64,000 bases of DNA, taken from Paraburkholderia xenovorans LB400. Lineage in GTDB: Bacteria; Pseudomonadota; Gammaproteobacteria; Burkholderiales; Burkholderiaceae. The translations under genes were made by a program, and so were the position numbers. The notes beneath the pieces are model-generated. The model searched no databases, was not told the origin of the DNA, and worked only from the letters and a program-made list of their open reading frames with translations. The stretch spans positions 2,604,001 through 2,668,000 of the forward strand of contig NC_007952.1 in NCBI RefSeq assembly GCF_000013645.1, read 5' to 3'. Every line of letters starts with the position of its first letter. Position 1 is the stretch's first letter. Below are positions 25,108 through 33,700 of this stretch, in pieces.

Positions 25108-26436
25108 ATGACTTCGCGCCCCGTCATCGACGATCTGTCGTCTTTCTGGATGCCGTTTACCGCCAACCGCCAGTTCAAGGCCGCGCCGCGCCTGCTGGAA
25201 TCGGCCAAGGGCATGTATTACCGCAGCACGGACGGGCGTGAAGTGCTCGACGGCTGCGCGGGTCTGTGGTGCGTGAACGCCGGCCACGGCCGCGAGGAAA
25301 TCATCGCCGCGATTACCCAGCAGCTCTCCACGCTCGACTTCGCGCCGACCTTCCAGATGGGCCACCCGCTCGCCTTCGAAGCCGCCACGAAAGTCGCCGA
25401 ACTGATGCCGGAAGGCCTCGACCGCATCTTCTTCACGAACTCGGGCTCGGAATCGGTCGACACCGCCCTGAAAATCGCCCTGGCATATCACCGTTCGCGC
25501 GGCGAAGGCCAGCGTACCCGCCTGATCGGCCGCGAGCGCGGCTATCACGGCGTGGGCTTCGGCGGCATCTCCGTCGGCGGCATCGCGCCGAACCGCAAAA
25601 CCTTTTCGGGCGCGCTGCTGCCGGCGGTCGATCATCTGCCGCACACGCATAACCTCGAACAGAACGCGTTTTCGAAAGGCCAGCCGGCGTGGGGTGCACA
25701 CCTGGCCGAGGAACTCGAGCGCATTGTCACGCTGCACGATGCCTCGACCATCGCGGCGGTGATCGTCGAACCGGTGGCCGGCTCGACGGGCGTGCTGATT
25801 CCCCCGCAAGGCTATTTGCAAAAGCTGCGCGAGATCTGCACGAAGCACGGCATCCTGCTGATTTTCGACGAAGTGATTACCGGTTTCGGCCGCGTCGGCA
25901 AGGCCACGGCAAGCGAGTACTTCGGCGTGACGCCGGATCTGATCACGATGGCAAAGGCGATCAACAATGCCGCGATTCCGATGGGCGCGGTGGCCGCAAG
26001 CCGCACGGTCCACGACACGATCGTGAACAGCGGCGCGCAAGGCGCAATCGAGCTGTTCCACGGCTACACGTATTCGGCTCACCCGGCCGCGACGGCAGCC
26101 GCGATTGCCACGCTCGACCTGTATCGCCGCGAGGGTCTGTTCGAACGCGCCGCCACGCTCGCGCCGACGTTCGAAGCTGCGGCCCATTCGCTGCGCGGCG
26201 CGAAGCACGTGAAGGATGTGCGCAATATCGGCCTGATCGCCGGCGTGGAACTCGAATCGCGCGACGGCGCGCCGGGCGCGCGGGCATACGAAGCGTTCGT
26301 CAAATGCTTCGAAGCGGGCGTGCTGGTGCGCTTCACGGGCGACATTCTCGCGTTCTCGCCGCCGCTCATCATCAACGAAGAGCAGATCGCGCACATCTTC
26401 AAGACCGTGGGCGACGTGCTGGCTACGGTGCAGTAA
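25108..26436 (+). CDS. omega-amino acid:pyruvate aminotransferase (class III)
   Basis: A 442-residue class-III PLP aminotransferase. FFTNSGSESVDTALKIA (about 108-124) is the phosphate-binding region, IFDEVITGFGRVG (252-264) includes the Asp that contacts the pyridine nitrogen, and Lys283 in ITMAKAINNA is the Schiff-base lysine. The N-terminal FWMPFTANRQFKAAPRLL is diagnostic of beta-alanine/omega-amino acid:pyruvate transaminases. They convert beta-alanine and similar omega-amino acids to semialdehydes, with alanine formed from pyruvate. GAGGAAA precedes the ATG at 25108. The divergent MocR gene is the likely regulator. A good intrinsic terminator follows at 26458, so the gene is monocistronic. 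Confidence 0.9.
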   Translation: MTSRPVIDDLSSFWMPFTANRQFKAAPRLLESAKGMYYRSTDGREVLDGCAGLWCVNAGHGREEIIAAITQQLSTLDFAPTFQMGHPLAFEAATKVAELMPEGLDRIFFTNSGSESVDTALKIALAYHRSRGEGQRTRLIGRERGYHGVGFGGISVGGIAPNRKTFSGALLPAVDHLPHTHNLEQNAFSKGQPAWGAHLAEELERIVTLHDASTIAAVIVEPVAGSTGVLIPPQGYLQKLREICTKHGILLIFDEVITGFGRVGKATASEYFGVTPDLITMAKAINNAAIPMGAVAASRTVHDTIVNSGAQGAIELFHGYTYSAHPAATAAAIATLDLYRREGLFERAATLAPTFEAAAHSLRGAKHVKDVRNIGLIAGVELESRDGAPGARAYEAFVKCFEAGVLVRFTGDILAFSPPLIINEEQIAHIFKTVGDVLATVQ

Positions 26437-26457
26437 GCCGTAACCGAAGCGCAAGAA

Positions 26458-26493
26458 AGAAGGCGGCGCATGTTGCATGCGCCACCTTCTTTT
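26458..26493. terminator. intrinsic terminator, probably bidirectional
   Basis: Stem AGAAGG-c-GGCGCATG / CATGCGCC-a-CCTTCT with a 3-nt loop and one internal mismatch, ending in TTCTTTT. It sits 22 bp after the aminotransferase stop and 34 bp past the end of the convergent basic-protein gene. The A-rich 5' side allows use on the minus strand too. Confidence 0.8.
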
Positions 26494-26526
26494 GCCGGAT
26501 GCGCTTCTTTCAGACGCGTGCCGCCG

Positions 26527-27045
26527 TCAATGATGCGTGCGCGAAGCCCGTGTTTGAGCCGCTTTCTTCGCGGCCGCCGAACGGCCTGCAGCACCCTTGG
26601 TCGCGGCAGCCTTCTTCGCCGCTGCGGAACGGCTGGCCGCCGGACGTTTGGCCGCGGCCGTCTTCGTCTGCTTCGACAACGCCGTGCGCGACGCGCCGGC
26701 GCTTGCCTCCCGCTTCAACGCATTGGTCGCGGCGCGTGAGCGTTTCGCGGTCGACTCCGTGCTCTTCTTCGTCGTGCTCCTGTGCTGACCCGCGGCGTTA
26801 TCCGTGGCGGCTTTCTTACGCGTGGATTCGCTTGCCGCGCCCTTCTTCGGCGACTTCACGGCGACGCCCGCGCGGCGCGCTTCCGAAAGACCGATCGCAA
26901 TCGCCTGTTTGGCCGACCTGACACCGTGCTTGCCGGCACGCACCTTGTCGACCTGTTCCTTGACGAATTCGCCGGCCTGGGTGCTCGACGACTTGCCGGC
27001 GCGCTTGTCGGCGTGGGCGCGCTTGAGGGTTTTCTGTTCGGGCAT
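26527..27045 (-). CDS. histone H1-like basic protein (DUF6496-type N-terminus)
   Basis: A 172-residue, very basic protein. Residues 1-65 look like the small folded DUF6496 domain (TQAGEFVKEQVDKVRAGKHG and SAKQAIAIGLSEARRAGV). The C-terminal 100 residues are low-complexity Ala/Lys/Arg/Ser repeats such as SAAAKKAAATKG and SAAAKKAAQT, as in histone H1 tails and bacterial HU/H1-like nucleoid proteins. It probably binds nucleic acid. Genes of this type are common in Burkholderia and related groups. The repetitive tail may vary in length between strains. Confidence 0.72.
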   Translation of the reverse strand: MPEQKTLKRAHADKRAGKSSSTQAGEFVKEQVDKVRAGKHGVRSAKQAIAIGLSEARRAGVAVKSPKKGAASESTRKKAATDNAAGQHRSTTKKSTESTAKRSRAATNALKREASAGASRTALSKQTKTAAAKRPAASRSAAAKKAAATKGAAGRSAAAKKAAQTRASRTHH

Positions 27046-27331
27046 GACAGTCCTCCAGTTGGTTGTGGCCTATGTCATGCAGCAACGGGTGTGCCTTGGC
27101 GGGTTGCGCTGGCGAATCTCCGCGAGAACGCCATCATGCGGGAATAGTCGCGGCGTTTCGCCCGGCGCACGGAATTGCGAAGCCGCGCGTGTACGCCGGC
27201 AAAAATTCGAGCAATGCACCGAATCGCCGCGAAAGCTCAGGAAATGGCCGGCCAGGACTCGCGCCGGGCATCCGGACAGCGTATGGTGCTGGTAAGGGTT
27301 GGCGCGTGGTCCGGCCCGACGGGAGACGTCC

Positions 27332-27583
27332 ATGAAGATACCTACCGTTCGCGCAGGCGCGCACATTGAAGGTGTGCACTGGATTGCCGAATACGCCGAA
27401 GACGTCCATGAAATTCGCGTCTTTCGCGAAGGCCAGGAAGTGGATGTGCACAACGCGCCCTCCACGCTGTTCGGCGACGAGGAGAACGCGGGCTCCAAAA
27501 GCACCGCGGATCATCGCGCGGTCGAGGCCGCCGTACTGGCTTATCTGAAACGATTTGTGATCGAGCACGACGCGGAGGAGTAG
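27332..27583 (+). CDS. small protein of unknown function
   Basis: An 83-residue acidic soluble protein starting MKIPTVRAGAHIEGVHWIAE. It has no signal peptide or membrane segment and no motif that I recognise. A GGGAGA ribosome site precedes the ATG at 27332; an earlier in-frame ATG at 27299 lacks one. Codon use is like that of the neighbouring core genes, which supports a real gene. It stands alone between the H1-like gene and the lower-GC hcp cassette. Confidence 0.5.
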   Translation: MKIPTVRAGAHIEGVHWIAEYAEDVHEIRVFREGQEVDVHNAPSTLFGDEENAGSKSTADHRAVEAAVLAYLKRFVIEHDAEE

Positions 27584-27864
27584 TCCTCCTTTGCCCCAAG
27601 GGCGATACGCCGGCCCGCTTTCCAACGGTGCACCGTTTCAGATCAAGTTTCCCTGACTGGGTCCGCGAAGACGGTTTGCCCGCGATCTTGATAGCGTGCG
27701 CTCGCGCATACCGTGTCGAGCAAAGTTGAAGCGGCCCACCCCGGCAGATCTGCTGGGGTAGCGACGCGGTTGCTGGCAACCTGGGGAGTGACGCGTATTT
27801 CCGTCCGGTCCGCGGGTTGCGAGCACCGGCCGAAGAAACCTCACCAGCCTCAGTGCTTCGGGAA

Positions 27865-28245
27865 TCAATCTGTCGGGCCGGGATTTGCCGATTCCATCAA
27901 ACGTTGGCTGTCCCATACTCCAAGATTAATGGCATGTTGAAGCATCGCAACAGTCAGGGGTTCCCGTTCTAATCTCCTGCGCTTTTTTTTCGAACAAAGA
28001 TAACTAACGATAAAGAAGGGTCCAGGAAATCCTTCAGTGACGAAATAGCGATTGAAATCGAAATCGCCTCCCGCCACGTGAAAGCGCTTGCCAAAGTCCC
28101 CCATAAAATCATCGGCATCATCTCCGGTGAGTCCAAACTTTTCCTCGAGACTGTCTGACGGGCTGACCTGTTGATCCGGCTTCAGCGCAAGCTGTTCGCG
28201 TATGAACTCCACCAACTCAGCCGAGAGTGCCGGTTGCAAGGTCAT
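27865..28245 (-). CDS. DUF1493-like protein, last gene of the hcp cassette
   Basis: A 126-residue soluble protein. SPSDSLEEKFGLTGDDADDF and the following GDFGKRFHVAGGDFDFNRYF match the conserved core of the DUF1493 family as I recall it. The function is unknown. Its start overlaps the end of the preceding gene by 29 bp, and GAGGA precedes the ATG, so it is translated as part of the same transcript. As the distal partner of an hcp-linked gene it could be an immunity or chaperone protein, which is inference from position only. Base composition is AT-richer than the surrounding genes. Confidence 0.65.
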   Translation of the reverse strand: MTLQPALSAELVEFIREQLALKPDQQVSPSDSLEEKFGLTGDDADDFMGDFGKRFHVAGGDFDFNRYFVTEGFPGPFFIVSYLCSKKKRRRLEREPLTVAMLQHAINLGVWDSQRLMESANPGPTD

Positions 28246-28708
28246 TTATCTGGTCCTCGGGTTTCACCAATCGGTTGTAACGCCTCAGGGTTTGCATGTT
28301 GATGGCGATAACGTCATATGCTGTCATTGCATAGCCAATGCCGGGAACCCAGCGCCCGACGAACGCTCCTAGATTTCGCGTGTACGCGAAACGCAACTCC
28401 CGCATCGACTTCAGTGTCAGCGTAGGAAGACGCATACTCACGTTGCAATCGAGCAATTCCCGACTGATACGTGACGCAATGGATGTTCCTTTTGTTGTTC
28501 CAGCCAGTTTCGCGCGCGTCGAAAGCAAAGGCCAGCCAGCGACAATCGAAACGGCAGCTGCAATATCGTGAACCCCCAGGCGATTGCAGGTTTCCTCAAC
28601 CAGTATTGCAAAATAAAGTTGCTGCGGTGTGAGACCCGTTGCGTCTCCATAGGGATAGAAATTCGAATGAATCGGTGCGTCGCTTATCAGATGCTCATAC
28701 TCAGTCAT
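28217..28708 (-). CDS. STM2901-family protein, candidate Hcp-linked cargo
   Basis: A 163-residue protein resembling the STM2901 family of enterobacteria: LTPQQLYFAILVEETCNRLG, then HDIAAAVSIVAGWPLLSTRAK, FAYTRNLGAFVGR and a hydrophobic VPGIGYAMTAYDVIAI. No biochemical role is known to me. The gene starts 34 bp after hcp with a good AGGTGAGGAG ribosome site and overlaps the DUF1493-like gene. Its small size and hydrophobic centre are compatible with cargo loaded in an Hcp ring, but this is a hypothesis. Codon use and GC content differ from flanking genes, suggesting acquisition together with hcp. Confidence 0.6.
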   Translation of the reverse strand: MTEYEHLISDAPIHSNFYPYGDATGLTPQQLYFAILVEETCNRLGVHDIAAAVSIVAGWPLLSTRAKLAGTTKGTSIASRISRELLDCNVSMRLPTLTLKSMRELRFAYTRNLGAFVGRWVPGIGYAMTAYDVIAINMQTLRRYNRLVKPEDQINDLATGTLG

Positions 28709-28742
28709 CAGCTTGCTTTCTCCTCACCTGAATAGTCCGTCT

Positions 28743-29216
28743 TCAATCGGCAAGGTTTTGCTTCACATCAATGATTGCTGTCACCATGCCTTGACTGCCA
28801 CCTATAGCGCTTTGCACCGCATATTCCTTTTTCATGCGGGCAAAAGATAAGGCCACATGTTCCAGGGCAATTCCATCACCTACCGCGGCCTCGACGTGCG
28901 AAACGATCACGTCGTACATTCTGATTTTTAGATACTCCAGAGGAATACCACCAGCTTTGCGCATGGTGAGCAGAACTTGCGGTATATGTTTTCCATGGAA
29001 ACAGTAGCTCGCAAGATTGGGACTCGCCCGGTCAATCCCATGCATGAAATGCAAATCCGAAACAGTAGCCTTTCCCGCGCCGCCGCCAGAACCCGAATGC
29101 ATGGCGGACTGCTGCGCCATCTTCCAATGCCAACTTAAGACTTCGATCTCGTCGGGGTGTATCGCGTCTTGCGATTCGCCCGCTATCCCGTCGATCTTGA
29201 TGAAAATGTCAGCCAT
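28743..29216 (-). CDS. hcp: Hcp, type VI secretion tube protein
   Basis: A 157-residue Hcp1-family protein. It starts MADIFIKIDGIAGESQDAIH, then HPDEIEVLSWHW, continuing with ATVSDLHFMHGIDRASPNL and YLKIRMYDVIVSHVEAA, all typical Hcp strands. Hcp hexamers stack to form the secreted tube and carry small effectors in the lumen. Length is normal and there is no toxin extension. No sheath, baseplate or VgrG gene is in the window, so this is an orphan copy that would rely on a T6SS encoded elsewhere. An in-frame hydrophobic stretch continues 47 codons upstream to 29357, but family length argues for the start at 29216. Confidence 0.88.
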   Translation of the reverse strand: MADIFIKIDGIAGESQDAIHPDEIEVLSWHWKMAQQSAMHSGSGGGAGKATVSDLHFMHGIDRASPNLASYCFHGKHIPQVLLTMRKAGGIPLEYLKIRMYDVIVSHVEAAVGDGIALEHVALSFARMKKEYAVQSAIGGSQGMVTAIIDVKQNLAD

Positions 29217-29408
29217 TCTGGTTCCGGTCGTGACTATGTATTTCCCAGCGTTGCCTATTTCTGTTGCGAATGTTCCAACGAGCAGAAAAACACCGAGGTC
29301 CAGCAGTACCTTGCTAAATAGCGGCGTGCGCGGAAATCGGAGTTGTCCGAAAAGCAAAGCGGCATTTAAAAATTATGGCACTTCAGGTAACTGTGTTCGT
29401 TTTTAAAC

Positions 29409-29437
29409 ACGCCTGCGGTGCCGCGCGCCGCAGGCGT
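29409..29437 (-). terminator. terminator of the N-heterocycle operon
   Basis: Perfect 10-bp arms ACGCCTGCGG / CCGCAGGCGT with a 9-nt loop begin 7 bp past the substrate-binding-protein stop. On the minus strand GTGTTT follows. It ends the long operon before the hcp promoter region. Confidence 0.7.
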
Positions 29438-29444
29438 CAAAACC

Positions 29445-30653
29445 TCACTCGGCAGGCCGCAGCTTCCTGACCTCGGCATCCGACGGCTGAACGCTCGCGC
29501 CGTCGATATACCGGTACGACGTCATCACACCCTTGCCGTCCTTCACGCCCGTCACGCCCACATACGCGCCCATGGTCGACTGATTGTCCTGCGCGCGATA
29601 GGTGATCGGCCCGAACGGCGTCTCCACGCCGAGGCCCTTGAACGCGGCGGCGAGCTTATCCGGATCGACCGATCCAGCCTTCCTGATCCCCGCGGCAAGC
29701 GACATCAACGCCGAATACCCCACCACCGAGCCGAGCCGCGGATAGTCGTGATATTTGGCCTGATAGGCATCGACAAACTTCTTGTTGGCCGGCGTATCGA
29801 TCGAATACCACGGGTAGCCCGTGACGATCCAGCCGGTCGGCGCTTCAGCACCCAACGGGTCCAGATAATCCGGCTCGCCCGTCAGCAGGGACACCACGCT
29901 GCGATCCTTGAAGAGCCCGCGCGTATTGCCCTCGCGCACGAACTTGCCGAGGTCGGCGCCGAACAGCACGTTGAAAATCGCATCCGGCTTCGCGTCGGCA
30001 ATCGCCTGCGTCACCGCGCCCGCATCGACGTTGCCAAGCGGCGTGGCCTGCTCGGCAACGAACTGCACGTCCGGCTGCGCCGCCGTCAGCAGCTTCTTGA
30101 AGGTCGCCACCGCCGATTGCCCGTACTCGTAGTTCGGATACACCAGCGCCCAGCGCTTCTTCTTCAGCTTGACCGCTTCCGGCACGAGCATCGCCACCTG
30201 CATATACGTGGAAGGACGCAGACGGTACGTGTATTTGTTGCCGTCGGCCCAGACGATCTTGTCGGTCAACGGTTCAGCGGCCAGGAAGAAAATCCTCTTC
30301 TGCTTCGCGAAGTCGGCCAGTGCGAGGCCGGTGTTCGACAGGAAGCCGCCGAACAGCAATTGCACCTGCTCGCGCGCGATCAGTTCCTGCGCGACGCGAA
30401 TCGTGTCGCCAGGATTGCCGTTGTCGTCGCGTGATACGACTTCGAGCTGCTTGCCGAGCACGCCGCCCGCGGCGTTCACCTGGTCGAGCGCGAGATTCCA
30501 GCCGTTCTTGTAAGGCCCGAGAAAGGCGGGCTGTGCCTTGTAGCTATTGATCTCGCCGATCTTGATGGTCTGCTGTGCGTTCGCGCTCAAAGCCGCGAGC
30601 GAGAGTACCGTCGGCACCATGAGGCGAGAAATCCATCCTGCGCGCGTGGTCAT
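29445..30653 (-). CDS. branched-chain-type ABC transporter substrate-binding protein
   Basis: Periplasmic type-I binding protein of 402 residues. The signal peptide is MTTRAGWISRLMVPTVLSLA, with cleavage after SANA, followed by QQTIKIGEINSYKAQPAFLG. The family core LALDQVNAAGGVLGKQLEVV and DDNGNPGDTIRVAQELI are clear. The start at 30653 is chosen for the signal peptide; upstream codons are unconserved. It is the distal gene of the operon, 71 bp after the hydroxylase large subunit, and supplies ligand to the LivHM/LivG/LivF genes upstream. In this context the ligand is probably nicotinate or a related N-heterocyclic acid rather than leucine. Confidence 0.88.
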   Translation of the reverse strand: MTTRAGWISRLMVPTVLSLAALSANAQQTIKIGEINSYKAQPAFLGPYKNGWNLALDQVNAAGGVLGKQLEVVSRDDNGNPGDTIRVAQELIAREQVQLLFGGFLSNTGLALADFAKQKRIFFLAAEPLTDKIVWADGNKYTYRLRPSTYMQVAMLVPEAVKLKKKRWALVYPNYEYGQSAVATFKKLLTAAQPDVQFVAEQATPLGNVDAGAVTQAIADAKPDAIFNVLFGADLGKFVREGNTRGLFKDRSVVSLLTGEPDYLDPLGAEAPTGWIVTGYPWYSIDTPANKKFVDAYQAKYHDYPRLGSVVGYSALMSLAAGIRKAGSVDPDKLAAAFKGLGVETPFGPITYRAQDNQSTMGAYVGVTGVKDGKGVMTSYRYIDGASVQPSDAEVRKLRPAE

Positions 30654-30724
30654 GCGTTTCTCCGTTAGCAAAAGAATTGCGGGAATGCGGGTTGTTGTTA
30701 TCAGGCGTTCAAGCGGCTCGCGAC

Positions 30725-33700
30725 TCATTCGGCCCGCGGCGTCGCGCGAATCCGGGCGACGCTCGCCGTGACGTCCTGCCATGCCGGCTTGCCGCCGGCA
30801 AACTGTTGACGCAGGTACGACACGAGTTCGGCGACCTGGGCGTCGTTGAAACTGTCGCGGTAAGCCGGCATCGTACCGAGTTCGGGCCGTGCAGGCGAGC
30901 CGATGCCGTCGAGAATCACGCGAATCAGGTTATCGGGCGTCGCGCTGTGCAGATTCGTATTCAGCGCGAGCGATGGATGCGCGCCGAACAGTTGCGGCCC
31001 GCTGCCCGTGTGATGACAGGCGGCGCACGCGCCGTCGAAGAGCCGCGCACCGAGGCCGGCAGGCATGCCCGTGATCGCGCTGGCCTGTTCGACCTGATGC
31101 GCCGTCGCTGCCGGATTCGCGTTGGGTTCGAGTTGGTTGAGCGATGCGAGATACGTGGCCATCGCGCGAATGTCGCTGTCGGGCAGCGCCGCCAGATCGC
31201 CGACCACCGGCGCCATCGGCCCCGCCGCGACGCCGTGCAGCGGCGCGTGACCGTGGCGCAGATAGCTGAACAGTTCGTCTTCGCTCCAGGGCACGGGCGC
31301 GGTCGAAAGCGTCGACAAGGCGGGCGCTTCCCAGCCTTCCGCGATCCCGCCGCCCATGAACGCCGCGCCGGTTTTCTCGGCACCAAATGCGTTGCGCGGC
31401 GTGTGGCACGCGCTGCAATGGCCGAGCCCGTTCACCAGATACGCGCCGCGATTCCATTGCGCGCTTTGCGTCGCGCTGGCGGCGAATGCCGTGCGTCCGA
31501 GAAAGAGTCCGTTCCATGCGGCCATCAGCGGACGCACGCTGAACGGATACGCCAGCTTCGTTTCCGGCGCACGCGAGCGGACCGGCGTTTGCGCCATCAG
31601 ATACGCGTAGAGCGCTTTCAGATCGTCGTCGGAGGTGTTCTGGAACGACGTGTACGGGAACGCTGGATAGAGACGATGCCCATCGCGGCTGATGCCTTGC
31701 CGCATTGCCCGCATGAACGCTTCGAGCGACCAGTTGCCGATGCCGGTCTGGCCGTCCGGCGTGATATTGGTGCTGTACACGGTGCCGAAAGGCGTATCGA
31801 GCGGTTTGCCGCCGGCGTTCGGCACGCCGTTGTGCGCCGTATGGCACACCGCGCAATTGCCGAGCGACGCAAGCAGTTTGCCGCGCGCAACCAGGTCAGG
31901 CGCAAACGCGCTAGCAAGCGGCGGCGTGACCGGTGCGATAGCATGCGGCGCGAGCGACAATGCGCCGAGCCAACCGAGCGCGCCTGCCGCGAACGTGCCT
32001 AGAAAACCCAATCGCCAGCGCTTCTTCTTGCGCGCCGCATGGTCTTCGGCCTGCGCATCGGCGAGCGCGGCGCGAATCGTTTCCGGCGTGAAAGGCGGTC
32101 TGCGAAAACGCACGCCCGTGGCGTCGAAGAGCGCATTGGCAATCGCCGCCGCGCCGGGCAGCGACGCGGATTCGCCCGCGCCCATCGGCGGCTCGCCGTG
32201 GCGCGGCATCATCACCACGTCGATCACCGGCACTTCACGGAAGGTCAGGATCGGATAGGCACCCCACTCCTGGCTCGTCACCGCGTTCTCGCCGAACGTC
32301 ACGCGCTCTTTCAGCGCGCGGCTCGTCGCCTGGATCACGTTGCCGTGTATCTGATGACGCACGCCGTCGGGATTCACCATCGTGCCGGTATCCTGACCGA
32401 CCACCACGCGCGTCACCGCGAGCTCGCCGCTCCTGCGATCGACCTCGACGTCGGCCACCCACGCGGACCACGCCGCGCCGAAGCCGGGAAATTTGCTGTG
32501 CACGTAGCGAGCGTACGCGATGCCCCGTCCGCGCGCGATGTCGCCCGTTTCTTCTTTTGCCTCGGTATTGCGCGGCTGCCAGCCGGCCTTCTCCGCGACG
32601 GCCTTCACCAGTTCGATGGCGCGTGGATCGCGCAGATGCTTCAAACGGAACTCGACCGGATCAACGCCAGCTTCCACCGCGAGTTCGTCGATGAACGACT
32701 CGTGCGCGAACGTGTTCGGCAACGCGGACACACCGCGCAGCCAAGACGCCCGCACGATCGGCGGCGTGTCGTCGCAAACGACGCGCATGGTGCGGTAGTC
32801 GTACGGCGGCACCGCCGTACGGTCGCCCATTTCGAACACTTGCGGCCGCGCGGGGATCGTGCCGGTCAGCAACAGCGCTAACGTAGGCGCGTCGTTCGAC
32901 GGATAGCGCGTCGCAAAGTCGTACGCGGCCAGTTCGCCTTCGGCGGTCAACGCGCCGCGCACGTCCATCAATTGCGCGGCGCCTTTCGGCTCCCACGCAT
33001 GCTCGTCTTCGCGCGAAAGTTGCACGCGCACCGGACTGCCGGTGGCTCGCGAGAGCAGCGCGGCGTCGGCGGCGACGTCGTCCGCGCAATTGCGGCCGTA
33101 GCAGCCCGCCGCGTCCATCCGCACGATCTCGATGCGCGCTTCGTCCATGTTCATCAGCAGCGCGAGATCGGCGCGCAGCGAATGCGGATTCTGCGTGCCC
33201 GACCAGACCTTCAACGCGCCCTCGCGATAGTCCGCCACCGCGCACGACGGTCCAATCGATGCATGCATCTGGAACGGCCACACGTAAGTGCGTTCCAGCG
33301 TGCGGGCGGACTCCTGCGCGAGCGCCGCATCGACATCGCCCTCGATCACCAGATCGCGCCGGCTGGCGGGATTCGCGCGCAAGGCCGCTTCCACTTCCTC
33401 GCTGGTTTCGAGCGACGGCAAACCTTCAACCGCTTTCCATTGCACGCCAAGCCGCTTGACGGCCTGCTGCGCGACTTCCTCGCGCTCCGCCACGATGCCG
33501 ACGAAATCGCGAATCACCACGACCTTCACGATGCCGGGCAGATCGCTGACCGAATCTTCATCCACGCGCAGCAGGGTGTTGCCCATGAACTCGCCCTGCG
33601 CGACGCCGGCATATGGCGGCCGAACCACGCGGCCGTGCAACATGCCCGGCACGCGCACGTCATGCACGAAACTCAATTCGCCGGTGGCCTTCGCCGGAAT

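Noticed and set aside
27638..27916. Open reading frame of 92 codons on the minus strand between the small gene and the DUF1493-like gene
   Set aside because: No recognisable motif, weak ribosome site and arginine/proline-rich filler composition; it overlaps the end of the DUF1493-like gene.
27865..29216. Prophage or transposon carrying the hcp cassette
   Set aside because: Composition suggests transfer, but no integrase, transposase, tRNA or flanking repeats were found.
29217..29357. N-terminal extension of Hcp with a hydrophobic segment
   Set aside because: It is in frame without a stop, but Hcp proteins begin at MADIF and are about 160 residues; the extension is not part of the family and is probably promoter DNA.
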